A stretch of 64,000 nucleotides of DNA from Clostridium sp. CAG:221 (GTDB lineage Bacteria > Bacillota > Clostridia > Clostridiales > Clostridiaceae): assembly GCA_000435835.1 (NCBI GenBank), contig FR883427.1, forward strand, positions 1 through 64,000, written 5' to 3'. The translations under genes were made by a program, and so were the position numbers. Positions 26,648-35,204 of this stretch are shown here, in pieces (position 1 is the first letter of the stretch; every line of letters begins with the position of its first letter). The notes beneath the pieces are model-generated. The model was not told the origin of the DNA. It did not search any database and saw only the letters and a list, made by a program, of their open reading frames with translations.

Positions 26648-27640
26648 TTGATTAAAGTTGAGAACTTAAGTAAGGAATTTAAGATTAGTAAAAAATATCC
26701 TGGTTTTAAGGGAGCTTTAAGGTCATTTTTTTCAACTGAGTATACAATAAAAAAAGCAGTAGATGATATTAGTTTTGAAATAAATGATGGAGAAATTGTT
26801 GGATATATTGGAGCAAATGGTGCAGGAAAGTCTACAACCATTAAAATGATGACAGGAATCCTTACACCATCATCAGGCAGGATAATAGTGGATGGAGTTG
26901 TACCATACGAAAATCGTGAAAAGAATGCAAAAAATATTGGTGTTGTCTTTGGGCAAAAGACTCAGCTATGGTGGGATTTGCCTGTTTTGGAAACGTTTCC
27001 ACTATTAAAGGATATATATGGAGTAAGTGATGAAGAATATGAAGAGAGAATGAATTATTTTAAAGAGATATTAGGCTTAGATGAATTCTTTTTAAGTCCA
27101 GTAAGAACATTGTCTTTAGCTCAAAGGATGAGAGCTGATTTGGCAGCAGCACTTATTCATAATCCTAAAATAATATATTTAGATGAACCTACTATTGGTT
27201 TAGATGTTGTGGTAAAGGAAAGTGTTAGGAAAGCTATAAAATATATTAATGAAAAGTATGGAACTACAATTATACTAACAACCCATGACTTAAATGATAT
27301 TGAGGAGTTATGTAACAGAATAATCATAATTGATAGTGGCAAAAAGATATATGATGGGGAGCTTGAAGGTGTTAAAGAACAATTTGGATATTTAACAACC
27401 ATTGAAATTCAGTTAAAAGATAAAAGTAATATAGAAAAAATTAATTTCGCAAGATTTAAAGATGATGACTTTAAGCTAAATATGAAAGAAAGTAAGGTTA
27501 GTATAACCTTTAATAAAAATAATATATCTTCAGCAGATATAATTGGTGAAGTTATGAAAAAATCAAAGGTTATAGATTTTAATATTAAAGAAACCAGTAT
27601 TGAAGATATTGTAAAGAAGATGTATAAAAATGAGGTGTGA
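26648..27640 (+). CDS. ABC-2 type exporter ATPase
   Basis: The 330-residue ATPase has Walker A GANGAGKST, Q-loop FGQKTQLWWDLP, a modified signature LSLAQRMRADLAAAL, Walker B IIYLDEP and H-loop THD. The QLWWDLP and LSLxQRMR forms are typical of ATPases paired with DUF990/ABC2_membrane_6 permeases. TTG 26648 follows AAGGGGGT. Both partner permease genes directly downstream are broken, so this ATPase is probably without a partner unless another copy exists elsewhere in the genome. Confidence 0.85.
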   Translation: MIKVENLSKEFKISKKYPGFKGALRSFFSTEYTIKKAVDDISFEINDGEIVGYIGANGAGKSTTIKMMTGILTPSSGRIIVDGVVPYENREKNAKNIGVVFGQKTQLWWDLPVLETFPLLKDIYGVSDEEYEERMNYFKEILGLDEFFLSPVRTLSLAQRMRADLAAALIHNPKIIYLDEPTIGLDVVVKESVRKAIKYINEKYGTTIILTTHDLNDIEELCNRIIIIDSGKKIYDGELEGVKEQFGYLTTIEIQLKDKSNIEKINFARFKDDDFKLNMKESKVSITFNKNNISSADIIGEVMKKSKVIDFNIKETSIEDIVKKMYKNEV

Positions 27641-27642
27641 AA

Positions 27643-28353
27643 ATGAATAGGTTAGGAGATTTAAAAACTTATTTACCTTTTGCCAAAAATTCATTTCAAC
27701 AATTAATTTCATATAAAGCTAATGTTATTATGTTTATGTTTGGGGATGGATTGATGCTAGCTGTTACTTATTATCTATGGAAAGCTATATATTCAAGCAC
27801 ATCAGACAAGCTATTAAATGGTTTTACATTAAATGAAATGATAATTTATGTTTTTATATCTTTTTTAACAGCATTAATAATAGATGTAGATATAAGTTAT
27901 AGTATTTCAGAGGAAGTTAAAAATGGATAAATAGCAGTAAATTTAATAAAACCAATAAACTATGAAAAAAGAATGTTATTTCAAGGACTAGGAAAAGTTT
28001 TTTATAATTTTGTAGTTATTTTTGTATTAGCTTTTACAGTAACAGTAATTATGTTCTATAAATTTTTTGGGTTTATAAGTATAGGAAGAATTTTAATATA
28101 TTTTTTAAGTATTATCTTAGGTGTTTTTATTAATTTTTATTTTAGCTATATCTTTGGGTTATTGTCTTTTAAAATAACTAACATGTGGGGGCTATCTCAA
28201 ATAATGGGAGCAATAATAAATTTGTTATCAGGTATGTTAATTCCAATTTCCTTTTTTCCATTATGGGCACAAAAAATAGTAAATTTTTTTCCTTTTAGTT
28301 CAACAATTTATACTCCTTCTATGATATTTTTAGGTAAGATTAATGGAATATAG
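27643..28353 (+). pseudogene. Broken ABC-2 permease (first subunit): in-frame stop and lost C-terminus
   Basis: ATG 27643 after GAGG begins a membrane permease (YLPFAKNSFQQLISYKANV). An in-frame TAA at 27928-27930 interrupts ISEEVKNG*IAVNLIKP, after which the same frame continues with good permease sequence to FLGKINGI. One base change from a Ser codon would explain the stop. The usual last 20-30 residues are absent, and the DNA runs directly into the middle of the second permease, which implies a deletion. Confidence 0.8.
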
Positions 28354-28652
28354 AGCAGATTTTTTATTAGGGCTTATAGGTTTTATATTAGTACAAGGTG
28401 TAGGAATAGTCTTTATAGGTCTAGTTTTTAATTCAATACCTACTTTAAAGGGATGGAGCTTTTATGAAATATTATTTATATTTTATCATTCCTTTTGCTT
28501 TTACAGGTTATTTTCCAGCGGCTTATATATTAGGAAAAGGAAGCTTTTTATTAGGGGTAGTGCTTACATTTGTAGTAAGTTTTATATCAATTTTTATAGC
28601 ATATAGAATATGGCTTATAGGAATAAAAAGGTATGAAAGTTCAGGAAGTTAG
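28343..28652 (+). pseudogene. Broken ABC-2 permease (second subunit): both ends and middle deleted
   Basis: Frame one from 28343 reads MEYRADFLLGLIGFILVQG to FYEILFI, an N-terminal permease segment lacking its first residues. Near 28475-28485 the homology jumps to frame two, YLYFIIPFAFTGYFPAAY through IKRYESSGS, the C-terminal end of such a permease. About 100 or more internal residues are missing, with a frame change at the joint. Confidence 0.75.
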
Positions 28653-28747
28653 AAATTATTTCAGGATTTCTTTACATTTAAAAATAATTTATTTGGGTAT
28701 ACTAATAAAATAAAAATATTAAATTTAAATGTAAGGAGATATTATAT

Positions 28748-29047
28748 ATGAGTTTAGATATGGAAAAATATATAAAAGTAAGAAAGGCTCAAGCAGAAGG
28801 AGTAAGAACAGTTGAAGAACTTAAAGAAAAATCTGATATAGTAATAGATAATGATACTGAAATTCAGGAAATAGAAAAAATATTACAAAATGCTTGTAAG
28901 TGTAAAAATGTATCTGTAAGTGAAGTGGTGAGCGCAGTTAAAAATGGTGCAGATACTTTTGAAAAAGTTGCTGAAACAACAGGAGCAGGTACTGCCTGTG
29001 GAAGATGTAAGGAAATTATATTAAACATAATAGAAAATAAAAGATAA
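28748..29047 (+). CDS. BFD-like [2Fe-2S] protein
   Basis: The 99-residue protein ends in a BFD-type cluster domain: CKCKN near residue 55 and CGRCKEII near 86 provide the four cysteines (CxC...CxxC), and VSVSEVVSAVKNGADTFEKVAETTGAGTACGRC is typical. Bacterioferritin-associated ferredoxins and the small domains of NAD(P)H-nitrite reductase and related enzymes share it. Its partner is not in the window. GGAGAT precedes ATG. Confidence 0.85.
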   Translation: MSLDMEKYIKVRKAQAEGVRTVEELKEKSDIVIDNDTEIQEIEKILQNACKCKNVSVSEVVSAVKNGADTFEKVAETTGAGTACGRCKEIILNIIENKR

Positions 29048-29055
29048 TTAGAATT

Positions 29056-29104
29056 AAATAAGACTTATAATTTTAGTTTAAATAAAATCATAAGTCTTAT
29101 TTTT
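29056..29104. terminator. Bidirectional terminator between BFD gene and argF
   Basis: AATAAGACTTAT pairs with ATAAGTCTTATT (29057-29068 with 29089-29100), followed by TTTT. It serves both convergent genes. Confidence 0.8.
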
Positions 29105-29165
29105 TAGAAAGTTCCAAAGGAATTTCATACATAATTATTCACAATAAATTTTCAGTTATAAAAGA

Positions 29166-30086
29166 TTAGGATAATAATTTTACTAAGATTGCTTTTTGAG
29201 CATGTAGTCTATTTTCTGCTTCTTCAAAAATAGTATCAGCATGAGCTTCTAATATTTCTTCAGTTATTTCCTCTTCTCTATGAGCAGGAAGACAGTGAAG
29301 AACTATGGCATCCTCTTTAGCTAAGCTCATAAGCTCTTTATTTACCTGGTAGTCTTTAAAAGCTTTCATTCTCTCTGCAGCTTCTTTTTCTTGCCCCATA
29401 CTAGCCCATACATCAGTTATAACAACGTCAGCATCTTTAACAGCTTCTTCTGGAGATTTTGTCATAAAGAAAGAGACACCGTTTTTAATAGCAAGTTCAT
29501 TTCCTTTATTTACATAGTAAGCTGGTGGTTTATATCCTTCAGGATTAGCTATAGATATATGCATTCCTAAAGTTAAACATCCAACTAAAAGAGAATTACA
29601 CATATTATTTCCATCACCAATATAGGCAACTTTTAATCCTTCAAGAATTAATTTCTTTTCTCTAATGGTCATTAAATCAGCTAATACCTGACAAGGATGC
29701 TCATCATCAGTTAATCCGTTTATAATTGGAATAGATGATACTTCAGCTAGAGTTTCTACACCTTTTTGTGAAAAGGTTCTAATCATAATACCATCTAAAT
29801 ATCTTGATAATACCCTTGCTGTATCTTGGATAGGTTCTCCACGACCAATTTGTAAATCCTTTGAACTTAAAAATAGAGGATGGCCTCCAAGTTCATACAT
29901 ACCAACTTCAAAAGATACTCTTGTACGAGTAGATGCTTTTTCAAATATCATCCCTAACGACTTACCCTTAAGCAAATGATGTTCAATACCATGTTTGTTT
30001 TCATATTTTAATTGATCCGCAAGATTTAAAATATCTAATATTTCTTCTTTTGATAAATTATCCATACGTAATAAATCCTTTTTCAT
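29166..30086 (-). CDS. argF: Ornithine carbamoyltransferase
   Basis: This enzyme converts ornithine and carbamoyl phosphate to citrulline. The 306-residue protein has the STRTR carbamoyl-phosphate motif, HPCQ (within DDEHPCQVLADL) and HCLPAHR with the catalytic Cys. It is last in the arg cluster on the minus strand. A palindromic repeat element (30101-30230) separates it from argD, immediately upstream of its AAGGGGGG ribosome binding site. The biosynthetic context favours an anabolic over a catabolic role. Confidence 0.95.
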   Translation of the reverse strand: MKKDLLRMDNLSKEEILDILNLADQLKYENKHGIEHHLLKGKSLGMIFEKASTRTRVSFEVGMYELGGHPLFLSSKDLQIGRGEPIQDTARVLSRYLDGIMIRTFSQKGVETLAEVSSIPIINGLTDDEHPCQVLADLMTIREKKLILEGLKVAYIGDGNNMCNSLLVGCLTLGMHISIANPEGYKPPAYYVNKGNELAIKNGVSFFMTKSPEEAVKDADVVITDVWASMGQEKEAAERMKAFKDYQVNKELMSLAKEDAIVLHCLPAHREEEITEEILEAHADTIFEEAENRLHAQKAILVKLLS

Positions 30087-30100
30087 AAAAAAAACCCCCC

Positions 30101-30230
30101 TTAAGTTAATGATGAATGATGAGTGATGAATTGTGGAATAAACTCCAAGAAGGAGTTTAAAAAGAATTAATTTATAGAAACTCTTTGAGTTTCATCCTTA
30201 ATTCATAATTCATCATTCATAATTCTTAAT
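30101..30230. repeat. Palindromic intergenic element, copy A (argF/argD)
   Basis: The outer arms TTAATGATGAATGATGAGTG... (30106-30132) and ...TTCATAATTCATCATTCATAA (30200-30229) are inverted. The base of the stem pairs GAATTGTGGA with TCCTTAATTC. Inside are hairpin 1 AAACTCC/GGAGTTT (30140-30146 with 30152-30158) and hairpin 2 GAAACTC/GAGTTTC (30177-30183 with 30187-30193). It fills the whole argD-argF gap. Confidence 0.88.
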
Positions 30231-31400
30231 TTATTTTAGTGCTTGCACTAAAATATTAATTCCTTCTTTAAGTTCACTTTCTGAAATGGTAAGCGGTGGT
30301 AGAAGTCTCACTACGTTTTTACCAGCTGTTAGTACTAGAAGTCCATTTTCAAGAGCTTTTTTTTGAATTTCAGCTGGAGGGCAGGAAACTTCAATTCCAA
30401 TCATCAATCCTAAGCCACGGATATTTTTAACTAAAGGAAGATTGGACTTTAATAATGTTTCTCTTATAAGTTCTCCTTTAGCTTGGACAGATGATAATAA
30501 GTCCTCATTGCAAATTTGATCTAAGACAGCCATTGCGCCAGCACATACCACTGGATTACCACCAAAAGTTGATCCATGATCTCCAGGTACAAAAGTATCA
30601 GCTAATTTTTCATTACAAAGAATTGCACCAATAGGAAGACCTCCACCTAAGCCTTTAGCAAGAGTAATAATATCAGCTTCTACACCAAATTCTTGAAAGC
30701 CAAAAAGATAACCTGTTCTGCCTAGTCCACATTGAACTTCATCAAAGATAACTAAAACATCTTTTTCTTTGCATATTTTACATACGTCTTTAACAAAATC
30801 ACTATCTAATAAATTAACGCCACCTTCACCTTGAATTGCCTCCATGATAACAGCACAGACATCATCAGTTAATTTTTCTTTAAAATCTTCCAGTGAATTA
30901 GGAATTACATAATCATAGCCTTCAGGAAAAGGAGCAAAATATTTATGAAACTTATCTTGTCCTGTAGCAGTAAGTGTAGCTAATGTCCTACCATGAAAAG
31001 AATCTTTTAAAGAAAGAATTTTATTTCGCTTTTCACCATATTTCATGAAGCTATATTTCTTAGCTAATTTTAAAGCACCTTCATTTGCTTCAGCACCTGA
31101 GTTAGCAAAAAATACTTTGCTCATTTTGGATACTGTAGTTAATTTGTCAGCTAATTCAACAGTAGGTGTGCTTAAGAGAATATTTGAAAGATGGGTAAAA
31201 GAATTAAGTTGATTTAAAATAGCTTTATTTAATTTTTTATTGTTATAACCAACAGAGTTAACTCCAATTCCACTGGTAAAATCTATATATTTTTTATTGT
31301 TTTCATCAAATAAGCAAGAACCTTCCCCATGAGTAATTACTATAGGGAGAGGAGCATAAGTATGCATTAAACATTCATTAGCTTTTTCAAATAAATCCAT
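30231..31400 (-). CDS. argD: Acetylornithine aminotransferase
   Basis: A PLP-dependent class III aminotransferase of 389 residues that converts N-acetylglutamate semialdehyde to N-acetylornithine. It has FANSGAEANEGALKLA, the DSFHGRT block, VIFDEVQCGLGRTG (Asp near 220) and TLAKGLGGGLPIGA with the Schiff-base Lys near 250. It lies in the arg cluster between two palindromic elements (copies A and B). AAGGGGG precedes ATG. Confidence 0.95.
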   Translation of the reverse strand: MDLFEKANECLMHTYAPLPIVITHGEGSCLFDENNKKYIDFTSGIGVNSVGYNNKKLNKAILNQLNSFTHLSNILLSTPTVELADKLTTVSKMSKVFFANSGAEANEGALKLAKKYSFMKYGEKRNKILSLKDSFHGRTLATLTATGQDKFHKYFAPFPEGYDYVIPNSLEDFKEKLTDDVCAVIMEAIQGEGGVNLLDSDFVKDVCKICKEKDVLVIFDEVQCGLGRTGYLFGFQEFGVEADIITLAKGLGGGLPIGAILCNEKLADTFVPGDHGSTFGGNPVVCAGAMAVLDQICNEDLLSSVQAKGELIRETLLKSNLPLVKNIRGLGLMIGIEVSCPPAEIQKKALENGLLVLTAGKNVVRLLPPLTISESELKEGINILVQALK

Positions 31401-31411
31401 GTAAAAACCCC

Positions 31412-31551
31412 CTTAGTTAATGATGAATTATGAATTAAGAATGACGAATTAATGATGAAATTCTTACAGAATTTCTGAAAATTATATTTTTACTAAATTC
31501 CGTTGAGGAATTTATTCCACAATTCATCATTCATCATCCATCACTCATCAT
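31412..31551. repeat. Palindromic intergenic element, copy B (argD/argB), opposite orientation
   Basis: Read on the minus strand it aligns with copies A and D: GTGGAATAAATTCC loop GGAATTTA (31494-31514), then CAGAAATTCT loop AGAATTTCAT (31455-31476), flanked by the TGATGAAT arms. Hairpin bases differ from copy A on both sides of each stem, so pairing is kept (TAAATTCC/GGAATTTA against TAAACTCC/GGAGTTTA). Confidence 0.87.
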
Positions 31552-32406
31552 TTAATAAATTTCTGTTCCGATTCCTTTTTCGGATAGCAGTTCAAGTAGT
31601 ATAGCATGAGGAATTCTTCCATCTATAATTACTGATTTTTTTACACCAAGGCGTACAGCTTCAACGCAACAACTTATCTTAGGTAGCATTCCACCTTGTA
31701 TTACTTTATCTAAAGTAAGCTTTGGAATTTCATGAAGTCTTAAAGTTGATATCAAGGAAGAATTATCTTTAGGATTCATTAGCACACCAGGTACATCAGT
31801 AAGTAAAAGAAGTTTTTCTGCCTTAAGAGCAGCAGCAACTTTAGCAGCACAAGTGTCAGCATTGATGTTATAGCTATCTTGATGATCTTTATCAGTACCT
31901 ATGGAAGCTACCACAGGAATGTAGCCTGCTTCAATGGCTAACTTTAAAGGTTCAGTATTCACATTAGTTATTTCACCAACATAGCCTAAATCAACATCAG
32001 AATTTAACTTTTTACAAGTAATAAGGTCACCATCAATACCTGAGAAGCCTAATGCTTTTCCACCGCAACGGCCAAGAAGCTTTACAAGGTCTTTATTGAC
32101 TTTTCCAGCAAGAACCATTTGAGCAACATCCATGGTATCTTTGTCAGTATATCTTAGACCATTAATAAATTTAATTTCATGATTCATTTTCTTTAAAGTT
32201 CCACTTATATCAGGACCACCACCATGAACAATGATAGGATTTATTCCTATACATTTCATTAAGACTATATCGTTGATGACTGTTTTAGTTAATTCATCAT
32301 TAATCATGGCGTTGCCACCATATTTTATAACCATAGTCTTACCGTAATAGGCTTGTATATATGGCAGTGCTTGAATTAATATATTTGCATGTTCGCTATG
32401 ATTCAA
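31552..32406 (-). CDS. argB: Acetylglutamate kinase
   Basis: This enzyme phosphorylates N-acetylglutamate. The 284-residue amino-acid-kinase-fold protein has VIKYGGNAM (phosphate Lys), VHGGGPDI and NINADTCAAKVAAALKAEKLLLLTDVPGV. The length and N-terminal helix (HANILIQALPYIQAYYGK) resemble the arginine-inhibited hexameric type, so feedback control is plausible by family knowledge. It is 13 bp downstream of argJ in the arg cluster. Confidence 0.95.
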   Translation of the reverse strand: MNHSEHANILIQALPYIQAYYGKTMVIKYGGNAMINDELTKTVINDIVLMKCIGINPIIVHGGGPDISGTLKKMNHEIKFINGLRYTDKDTMDVAQMVLAGKVNKDLVKLLGRCGGKALGFSGIDGDLITCKKLNSDVDLGYVGEITNVNTEPLKLAIEAGYIPVVASIGTDKDHQDSYNINADTCAAKVAAALKAEKLLLLTDVPGVLMNPKDNSSLISTLRLHEIPKLTLDKVIQGGMLPKISCCVEAVRLGVKKSVIIDGRIPHAILLELLSEKGIGTEIY

Positions 32407-32419
32407 TTTAACTCACTTC

Positions 32420-33640
32420 CTAACTTCTATACTCACCGTTTATTTTTACATAATCATAAGTTAAATCGCAGCCCCAGGCAGTAGCAGAGGCATTGCCAGA
32501 ATGTAAATTAATATTTATTTTAACGGTATCCTTTAATAATATTTCTTTGGCTTTAGTTTCATCAAATTCTATAGAGCAGCCATTTTCACATACAAGAATG
32601 GAATCTGATTCACTGGCAAAATATACGCTCACTAAATTAGGATCAAAATCAGCATCAGCATAGCCTAAGGCACAAAGAACTCGTCCCCAATTAGCATCAC
32701 TACCAAAGATAGCAGCTTTTACTAAGCTGGAGTTAATTACACTTTTAGCAAGAATTTCAGCAGATTTTTCATCTTTAGAGCCAGATACATTACATTCAAT
32801 TAATTTTGTAGCGCCTTCACCATCCTTAGCAATTTCTTTTGCTAAATGTATATTAAGTGTATTTAATGCTTCAAGGAATATAGAGTATTTTTCATCTTTC
32901 TCAGTTATGGTAGCATTGCCTGCTAATCCATTGGCTAATATTACTACCATATCATTGGTGCTAGAATCGCCATCAACACTTACTCTGTTATAGGATAAAT
33001 CAACAGAAGACTTTAAAGCTTCTTTTAAAAGTTTTGCATCAATATTTAAATCTGTTGTTATAAAAGAAAGCATAGTAGCCATATTAGGATGTATCATCCC
33101 TGAGCCTTTTGCCATAGCTCCAATAACCACAGGAACACCATCAATTTCAAATTCAATAGATATTTCCTTTGTAGAAGTATCTGTAGTAATTATTGCTTCA
33201 GCAGCAGAGTGACCACTTTGGCTATCAAGATTTGCCACAGCTATAGGAATACCATCTTTAATAGCATCAATGTTTAAAGGAACTCCTATTACCCCAGTAG
33301 AAGCAACTAAAACATCATCAGCTTTTACATTTAATGCTTTCCCACAAAGAACAGTCATTTTTTTTGCTTTTTCTAAACCATCATTGCCTGTGCAAGTATT
33401 GGCGTTACCACTATTAATTATGATGGCTTGCGCACATTTATTGCTTAAATGCTCCTTGGTGATAAGCAGTGGAGCACCTTTAACTTTATTTTTTGTATAA
33501 ACGCCACATGCAGTAGCTGGAACGTCCGAATAAATAATAGCTAAATCTTTTTTTAAGGAACTTTTTTTTATGCCACAATGAACTCCAGCAGCCTTAAACC
33601 CATTTGGTGCAGTAACACCATTATTTATATTAATTTTCAT
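32420..33640 (-). CDS. argJ: Bifunctional glutamate N-acetyltransferase / ornithine acetyltransferase
   Basis: This enzyme recycles the acetyl group from N-acetylornithine to glutamate, completing the cyclic arginine pathway. The 406-residue precursor contains GMIHPNMATMLSF, where the Thr of ATML is the self-cleavage nucleophile that divides it into alpha and beta chains. Its presence means no separate argE is required. It is preceded by AAGGGGG and, beyond that, by the gene-bearing palindromic element copy C. Confidence 0.95.
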   Translation of the reverse strand: MKININNGVTAPNGFKAAGVHCGIKKSSLKKDLAIIYSDVPATACGVYTKNKVKGAPLLITKEHLSNKCAQAIIINSGNANTCTGNDGLEKAKKMTVLCGKALNVKADDVLVASTGVIGVPLNIDAIKDGIPIAVANLDSQSGHSAAEAIITTDTSTKEISIEFEIDGVPVVIGAMAKGSGMIHPNMATMLSFITTDLNIDAKLLKEALKSSVDLSYNRVSVDGDSSTNDMVVILANGLAGNATITEKDEKYSIFLEALNTLNIHLAKEIAKDGEGATKLIECNVSGSKDEKSAEILAKSVINSSLVKAAIFGSDANWGRVLCALGYADADFDPNLVSVYFASESDSILVCENGCSIEFDETKAKEILLKDTVKININLHSGNASATAWGCDLTYDYVKINGEYRS

Positions 33641-33650
33641 TTTGAATAAC

Positions 33651-34169
33651 CCCCTTAGTTAATGATGAATGATGAATTATGAATGATGAATTATGAATGC
33701 ATTGTTATGAATACAAAGTGTAGAATTTGGATAGAGTTAACTAGTAGGTGATAAATATGTCTAATATGGTATTAAAAAAAACTTTTAATTTTTCTGTTAA
33801 TTCTATCGAAGTATATAGAACTTTGATTGCAAAAAGCGAATATGTTTTATCTAAACAATTTTTAAGAGCTGCAACATCTATAGGAGCCAATGTAAGGGAG
33901 GCTAAGAGAGCACAAAGTAAAAAAGATTTTTTAAGTAAAATCAATATAGCTCTGAAAGAAGCTGACGAAATTTTATATTGGATAGAATTGCTTTATGCAA
34001 CTAATTATTTAGATAAAAAAGAATTTGATTTTTTAGATTCAAATTGTATAGAGTTAGTTAAGATATTATCTAATATCGTAGCTACAACTAAAAAAAATTT
34101 AAATAATAAATTATAAAATAATTTATTATTATCCGAAATTCATCATTCATCATTCTTAATTCATAATTA
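33651..34169. mobile_element. Palindromic element, copy C, carrying a four-helix-bundle protein gene (argJ/argC)
   Basis: The arms match the short copies: TTAGTTAATGATGAATGATG onward (33656-33698) and the inverted ATTCATCATTCATCATTCTT onward (34138-34169). A second inverted pair, GAATTTGGATA (33723-33733) and TATCCGAAATTC (34130-34141), corresponds to the basal stem of copies A, B and D. The two hairpins of those copies are replaced here by a 360-bp gene on the plus strand, antisense to the arg cluster. Confidence 0.85.
33757..34116 (+). CDS. Four-helix-bundle protein (23S rRNA intervening-sequence protein family)
   Basis: The 119-residue protein carries the family core RAATSIGANVREAKRAQSKK followed by DFLSKINIALKEADEILYWIELL, the pattern of S23/TIGR02436 proteins encoded in 23S rRNA intervening sequences and related to Avd of diversity-generating retroelements. 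ATG 33757 follows TAGGTGA; GTG 33748 lies within that site. The gene is intact, lies between inverted repeats exactly as IVS genes do, and is the only plus-strand gene inside the arg cluster. The molecular function of the family is not firmly known. Confidence 0.85.
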   Translation: MSNMVLKKTFNFSVNSIEVYRTLIAKSEYVLSKQFLRAATSIGANVREAKRAQSKKDFLSKINIALKEADEILYWIELLYATNYLDKKEFDFLDSNCIELVKILSNIVATTKKNLNNKL

Positions 34170-35204
34170 TTAAAAAGCTGGGCTTATCATATTTAACCCG
34201 CAATTTTCATTTAGTCCGAGAATTAAGTTTAGGTTTTGTATAGCTTGTCCTGCTGCACCTTTAATCATATTATCTATGGTGCTGACAATTATTAATTTAT
34301 CTTTTCTATAGTTTTCATGTAATGAGATTTGACAATTATTAGAGTACTTGACGTTTTTAATTTCTGCTGTAGTGTCTAAAGGTAAGACTTGAAGGAAGTT
34401 TTCATCTTTATAAAATTCTCTATATATATGATGTATTGCTTCAAGTGATAGGTTATCTTTTGGTTCACAATAAATTGTTGAAAGAATACCTCTATTTATT
34501 GGTAGAAGGTGAGGAGTAAATGTTACTTCCACTGATTCACCAGCAATAGATGAAAGTGTTTGCTCAATTTCAGGAGTGTGTCTATGAGAGCCTATTTTGT
34601 AAGGCGCAAAGTTTTCATTTAATTCGGCATAGTGGCTTTTAAGAGAAAGTCCACGGCCAGCACCTGTAGCACCAGATTTTGAGTCAATAATTATATTGTT
34701 TGTTTTAATTAATGAATTTTTTAGTAAAGGCATTAAAGCTAAGGCAATGCTTGTTGGATAACAGCCAGGGTTAGCAATAATGCTACAATCTTTTATTTTT
34801 TTTCGGTTTAATTCAGGTAAGCCATAAACGCTAAGCTTATGTATATCACTATTTAAAAAATCTTTACCATACCATTCTTTGTAGCTTGATTCAGAATCAA
34901 GTCTAAAATCTGCACCTAAATCGATGATTTTCTTTTTTTTCTCTAAGGCTTTTAAAGCAAATTTTTCGCTAAATCCATGAGGAAGAGCAGTGAATATCAC
35001 ATCAGATTTTTCAATAACGTCCTCAGGATCTTCACAAATTAAATTAGTTTTATGAAAGAGCATTTTATATACGGAAGCTATTTCTTCACCTTTAAAAGAT
35101 GAAGATGAAATAGCTTCAACAGTAACAAAAGGATGATTTAAAAGTAGCCTTAAAAGTTCTATGCCCACATATCCTGTGGCACCAATAATTCCTACTTTAG
35201 ACAT
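34170..35204 (-). CDS. argC: N-acetyl-gamma-glutamyl-phosphate reductase
   Basis: This NADPH-dependent enzyme reduces N-acetylglutamyl phosphate to the semialdehyde. The 344-residue protein has the GATGYVGIELLRLL Rossmann motif, the active-site Cys in ANPGCYPTS (near 150) and the SGATGAGRGLS loop. Its start overlaps the 3' end of argH by 13 nt, so translation is coupled. Its stop codon lies at the very edge of palindromic element C. Confidence 0.95.
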   Translation of the reverse strand: MSKVGIIGATGYVGIELLRLLLNHPFVTVEAISSSSFKGEEIASVYKMLFHKTNLICEDPEDVIEKSDVIFTALPHGFSEKFALKALEKKKKIIDLGADFRLDSESSYKEWYGKDFLNSDIHKLSVYGLPELNRKKIKDCSIIANPGCYPTSIALALMPLLKNSLIKTNNIIIDSKSGATGAGRGLSLKSHYAELNENFAPYKIGSHRHTPEIEQTLSSIAGESVEVTFTPHLLPINRGILSTIYCEPKDNLSLEAIHHIYREFYKDENFLQVLPLDTTAEIKNVKYSNNCQISLHENYRKDKLIIVSTIDNMIKGAAGQAIQNLNLILGLNENCGLNMISPAF

